64,000 bases of DNA from the NCBI RefSeq assembly GCF_000224145.3, contig NC_020177.2, positions 5,167,375-5,231,374 on the forward strand, read 5' to 3'. Within the stretch, counting starts at the first letter, position 1. Each line of letters opens with the position of its first letter. This DNA is from Ciona intestinalis (Eukaryota > Chordata > Ascidiacea > Phlebobranchia > Cionidae). Made by a program: the position numbers and the translations under genes. Below, in pieces: positions 12,917 through 64,000 of this stretch. The notes beneath the pieces are model-generated. The model saw only the letters and a program-made list of their open reading frames with translations. It did no database searches and was not told where the DNA came from.

Positions 12917-13994
12917 AGCTATTTGTCGTGTGTATTCACAAATTATCACAGTTTGCTCTTCGTGAGATGGACAAAATGGCGGTTGACTTTGCATCACGAC
13001 GTGAAAGTTTTCACAGGATAAAATTTATTTTATAACTCACCTTTTAAACGTTATCTGCCCAAGTAATTGCATATTTCAGTTTAACAGAGAATTTTATATC
13101 TAGTGTGAACAATTTTTACAGCATGGACTTATACTTTTAACTTATTTTTCACTTATAATATTGCATCCACCCTTTGTTCAAGCACAAAATAAATACAAAA
13201 CTTAATTAGGTTTGTCCCAAGAAATGCCCCCTATTTACGGTCATATCAGAAAAAATATAAAATCCCGCCGTCTAACGACTATATTTTCGCGCCTAAATTT
13301 TTGGTTTAAAAGTGACACAATATTTGCAAACAGTTAACTTTTGTCTAATCTAAAATTTTATTTTGCGTACTATACCAGCTAATTCACGTATTTTAAATGA
13401 TGTAATAGCATTAGCAGGTAAACTAGCAATTAAGAAAGCGTCCTGGAATGTCTTACAAAGAGTTAGATAGGCTAGTACTTTTGGCCATATTTATTAAGGC
13501 TTAATCTTAATGCGTTAAAACTTAATTTTACAAATAGAAAATAGCGTGCTTTTGGGAGTGCAGATCTGGCTTTTGTTTTCAATCCGGTGAATTTAACATT
13601 ATTTTGCTACCGAAAGCACAAAGCAGTCTATCTTTACACTACAACAGCTTGTGTTAAGTAGCAGATGATGAATGCACAAAATGAATTAAACAAGTAGAGA
13701 AATCTAAAAAGGTAAGCTAAAATGAAATAAAATATGATTGTATGTTAAAGTATTACATGTCATTATGATTATATTTAAGTCATTATGATTGTGTGTCAAA
13801 CTTGTAGAAAAAGGTTTTGTGATTGATATACATTGCTTAAGAAATAATACATAGGCTATTAGTTTTGTTAATGTAGAGTAGAATGGTAAATTTATACTTT
13901 TTCCCTTCTGTTTAAAATAGTTCAACAAAAGAACTTGTTATGTGTCCAATTGTTGTCGTTTGAGGGTGTGTAACTGTTGTGACAAGTTTGTTTA
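12917..13994. other. intergenic region between two convergent 3' ends
   Basis: Between the ARL6 stop and the dynein stop I see no coding exon, only A+T-rich sequence. A minus-strand AATAAA (plus-strand TTTATT at 13,991-13,996) overlaps the dynein stop, and another lies near 13,490. Both 3' UTRs must lie here and may overlap. Confidence 0.5.
13188..13193 (+). terminator. candidate poly(A) signal for ARL6
   Basis: AATAAA lies 272 nt after the ARL6 stop codon in A+T-rich sequence, before the convergent dynein stop at 13,995. The distance is ordinary for a 3' UTR. Other A+T-rich hexamers nearby make the exact site uncertain. Confidence 0.4.
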
Positions 13995-60736
<46,742 letters not shown>

Positions 60737-61577
60737 ATTACGTCACTGTTAATGATGTCAGCTTCAATAGCGATGACGTAAACTCGAATTTACTAACTTT
60801 TGTTTTTAAAATTTAAAATAAATCCTGTGACGTAACCTTATTGTGTAGTTGTAATGTTATACTGGTATTATAGCAAATCTATATTCTGACCTGAAGTAAT
60901 TAAACTAATGTATTTAGACCAAAGAAATAAAAGCATGTGTGTACACCAACGGGGAACCAAACATACGAATCCTTATTCGTTGAAATTTAAGTTTGCACGA
61001 TTGCTTTCCTTGCGCCTCTTGTGCCACTAAAAGTGTCTGACACTTGAAACCTTGTTACCAACACTTAACTACATTGTGAACCTCTCTTGTTTTCGAGTAC
61101 TTTCACATCCATATAGGACTTTTTGTAGGAATATAAATTAATGTAATGAACGAATGTAACTTATTATTTCTCTTTATGTGGCGAAGCAATGAATTTTGAA
61201 ACGACAATGGATAGGAAACACTGGTTATATGTCACTTCTAACTTGTGTGCGTCTTTTTTGCTGCAAAGTAGCTACAAACAATCACACACGGGCGTTCTAT
61301 TTCATATACCTCGTGACTGCATACAATAGCAAAGGTTTAAATAAATGCTCTTTGGTGTTCTTGTATGAAACAGATGGTGGAAATTAACATATTAGTTTGA
61401 TAGCATTAGACCAAACAAGGAATCCGCTTACTTTATAAATATAAATAAAAACTACCTTTACGTGATTATAAACAAAGAAATTAAAACAAAATTCTCTATT
61501 GTTTAAGAACACAACAAGCAAAGTGAGTTATTATGTTCATTAGAGTTGTGCAATGTTAGTGAAAGAGACGTGTAAGA
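60737..61577. promoter_or_regulatory. region between divergent gene starts
   Basis: Lies between the dynein start codon and the next plus-strand start. Three copies of the octamer TGACGTAA sit close to the dynein ATG (inverted at 60,738-60,745, direct at 60,774-60,781 and 60,828-60,835). A SINE-tail fragment occupies about 61,148-61,330. No coding exon is seen. Confidence 0.5.
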
Positions 61578-61757
61578 ATGGCGAATGAAAACCAGCAAGA
61601 CACGATCAACTTGCATTTGACTACACCTGTAGTTGTAAATAGAAATTTTAAATGTACGCGCTACACTACTAAACGAAACTTTACATCAGTCAAATTTAAA
61701 ATAATGTATGCTTCCAATGTTTCTCTTCGTGGGGTGGGGCAGTTTATGGTTATATAA
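61578..61757 (+). pseudogene. upstream duplicate of the unknown gene's first exon
   Basis: Reads MANENQQDTINLHLTTPVVV, against MANENQQDSINLNFAITPKI at 62,513; the preceding bases (GAGACGTGTAAGAATGGCG and GAGACTTGTAAAAATGGCG) also match. The frame continues 59 codons to TAA. The position matching the real copy's CAG/GTACAT donor reads AAATGTACGC, so splicing may be lost or shifted. It could be an alternative first exon, a paralogue start or a relic. Confidence 0.6.
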
Positions 61758-62028
61758 CGGTTTCGTAAACCAGCGCTTTAGCTCAGTAGTGCACCTGCTC
61801 TTACCAAAAGATATCGGGAAGCGCATGAAGTACAATAGTAAATTATGACAGAAACGGTAAAATATATAGTAGGGTTGGAGACGATGGGCGACACCTTTTC
61901 ATTATATTTTCTCGTCCCTTTTGGTAATAAACAAATTATAAAACCGTATGCTCCCGACTCCCACATTGGCTGTTATTAATTATTTATAACACGAGCAGGA
62001 TAGTATGTGCTAAACTATAGGATACAAC

Positions 62029-62125
62029 ATCAACGCTGTGGCAAAGTGGTTAGCGGACCTATTAACTGGTAACTCCTAAGCAGATACGATGTGTGTATGA
62101 AACAGAACACCCGTGTTATAATGAC
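62029..62125 (+). mobile_element. SINE, internally deleted
   Basis: A-box region CGCTGTGGCAAAGTGGTTAG runs within about 60 bp into the tail GAAACAGAACACCCGTGTTA; the B-box and body are missing. Confidence 0.65.
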
Positions 62126-62512
62126 TTACAATCACAAATGAATGGTCGAATACTAAACATGTTAAAGCAAGGTTCAAGTTAACGACAGGTCCCTGACATA
62201 ATAGCTTTAAATTAATTAAACATGGCAATAATTAACAGCCACGTACCAGGCCATATACACTCATGCAACGTTCAATTTGAAGTGTTTACTCTGTTCAATG
62301 AACAAACAACTTATTCTGACTTTTAGTCTACAGGGGACCAAACATTTATTTATAAAAGTTCCGACAGTTGTGCAGTGATGAATAAATGAATGAAGGTAAC
62401 TTACTTTATCCTCGCATGGCCGGAAAACGACATTCGTTATCACACGGGTTTAACACGTCGCGTTAGCCTACGAGTTACCACATGTATGTTTTTGTGAATG
62501 AGACTTGTAAAA

Positions 62513-63991
62513 ATGGCGAATGAAAACCAACAAGATTCAATTAATTTGAATTTCGCTATAACACCAAAGATTGTCGTAAACAGACATGATAACAGGTACA
62601 TTACATGTTGTAGTTTAATTGTTTGAATGGATTACTAAGGCTGACTTTGTTGTTTATTAACTTAAACATTGCCAAGTATTGTTGTAGATAGAAATGATGC
62701 TAAATGTTACTTGTTATTTTCAGAGAAATTGCACTAAACATAGAAACCGCAGGTTTGTAATTATTATTATTTATTTATCCCTGTAACAAAACTTAGGTAA
62801 GGCATGGCACAGGTTTTCTATTTCGCAATTTACAGGGGGTGGAGAAAATAAGACAGCCTTTTGTTATATTTTCTTGTCCCATTTGTTGGTAAATAAATAA
62901 AAAAAATCAAAGATTTATAAAAAAAAACGTGTCCTGACGACTCCCATATTGTTAATTGTTCGAAACACGATCAGGATATAATGTGGTATACGTGTTCCCA
63001 TCTTACCCCACCCTGCTATACGTTTAATGGTTACGAGTTGGTAACTTGTTTACCCTTTTAATATGCTACAAGCAAATTGAATATTAACAGTGACCTTGGC
63101 TATAACCAAGGCCACAACATGCCAGCAGTCAAGGTTTGTGTAAATTGTTTTAACCAAAATTAAACTAAAAGCAGATAGTTTTTCTATTCCCTTTATTTAT
63201 TTTAGGTCACGTGACCCACACGGTTGGGCAACGAAGCGTATCACAGGCTACGTCATCGTTACATGCTGATAGTAGTAACTCTCAAGGTTTGTGTAAATTA
63301 AACTCTGTTGCAACCACTAAAGTGATACATGTAACTTATTTATTTTAGCATGGCAGGGCAATGACAGTAGTGATAACTTGGATGCTCCATTTCATACACC
63401 TTGTGCCCACGTAGAAGTTACCATGTAAATTATTTATCCTCGTGTAGCGGGGTGAAGGCAATCGTTGCGGTTGTTTTGTTTCATACACCACGTGCCAGCT
63501 TACAAGTTACCACGCACGTAATTTCGTGGGTGATTGTTTTTTTAATATTTAACCCACAAGGTTTGTTGATAAAAATATTCAACAATATAAACAAATTCAA
63601 CTTAAACAATTTTCCCAGATTCACGTGGTGGAGTGACGGCACGTAAACCAACCATTATAGAAGCTTTTGGTCCACCAGGTAATATTTGTTACTTTTAAAC
63701 AGCCGGTGTCTGTATGTTGTTAATCAGCTATTCCACACGATGCAACAAGGTCTTTAGTATCCGTTGTATTACAAGCTGGTGCTAGAAATTACTCGTTTCT
63801 TATTATAATATTAGTATCTTTCCATGCATGTATTACATTGGTTGTCTTTTGAAATCTTCAAATGTTTAATAAAGATATCGGTCGATTGCTGCAAGGAAAA
63901 AAGTATTACGAAGCTTACGTCATATCCTGTCGTCGTATATTTAACCCAGCTGTCATTGGACCTAACGATCTGGTCGACCATTACCGATGTT
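62513..63991 (+). CDS. unknown gene, 5' part, runs off the window
   Basis: Not recognised. A chain of GT-AG exons keeps one open frame: 62513-62595, 62724-62752, 63206-63286, 63619-63678, 63728-63778 and 63875-63991, with a donor GTAAGT at 63,992. Together they give about 140 residues. The start MANENQQDSINLNF is polar; the middle is Ser/Thr/Gln-rich (VGQRSVSQATSS, ADSSNSQ), then KPTIIEAFGPPGAIPHD. The last exon looks globular: GRLLQGKKYYEAYVISCRR, then FNPAVIGPNDLVDHYRCC. No signal peptide or membrane segment is seen. Internal exons begin with two bases and end with one, except the second, which is offset to the first exon's end. The donor at 63,779 is weak, so that junction is the least sure. 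It lies divergently from the dynein start, 1.8 kb away. Confidence 0.6.
62831..63018. mobile_element. MITE-like element in the unknown gene
   Basis: Ends ACAGGGGGTGGAGAAAATAA and GTTCCCATCTTACCCCACCC, interior AATTGTTCGAAACACGATCA. It lies in the intron before exon 63206-63286. Confidence 0.75.
63316..63545 (-). mobile_element. two SINE tails in an intron of the unknown gene
   Basis: Tail motifs CATTTCATACACCTTGTGCC and CATACACCACGTGCCAGCTT occur in sequence between exons 63206-63286 and 63619-63678. Another copy at 62,385-62,500 ends just before the gene's first exon. Confidence 0.7.
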
Positions 63992-64000
63992 GTAAGTTGA

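Overview
This is a eukaryotic genomic window, A+T-rich, with short GT-AG introns (mostly about 100-500 bp) full of small dispersed repeats. Gene content, compact introns and the repeat types (tRNA-headed SINE-like elements, short palindromic MITE-like elements) suggest a tunicate, most likely Ciona. That assignment is my inference and rests on no database search.

Layout. (1) 1-11,465: no convincing gene, but many repeats, a cluster of TGACGTCA sites and a perfect RFX-type X-box at 9,557. (2) 11,466-12,916, plus strand: ARL6/BBS3, the small GTPase that recruits the BBSome. (3) 13,995-60,736, minus strand: one axonemal dynein heavy chain of the DNAH5/DNAH8 class (outer arm). I could place about 90 coding exons; intron phases agree at almost every junction, and they sum to about 13.74 kb, or about 4,578 residues. 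The protein runs from an N-terminal tail through the linker, AAA1-AAA4, stalk with microtubule-binding domain, AAA5 and AAA6 to a conserved C terminus. (4) 61,578 to the window end, plus strand: the start of an unrecognised gene, preceded by a second copy of its first exon.

The dynein locus is assembled with two internal duplications, each split by a run of 50 N: 37,518-39,892 against 39,943-42,306, and 49,036-49,787 against 49,838-51,009. The copies are nearly identical and each is cut off at the gap, so they look like two haplotypes left uncollapsed rather than real tandem copies. The AAA1 exons therefore appear twice. In the second case the copies differ in the size of a 39-bp intronic minisatellite, which also makes the largest but spurious open frames in the window.

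The two recognised genes lie tail to tail about 1.1 kb apart and both serve cilia: ARL6 in ciliary membrane traffic, the dynein in beating. I found no CRISPR array, operon or prokaryotic feature and no clearly new molecular system. The items most worth following are the unknown 3' gene with its duplicated first exon, the haplotype duplications, an apparent frameshift in a dynein exon, a Cys/His cluster in the dynein tail, a 57-nt in-frame intron in ARL6, and the regulatory-site clusters.
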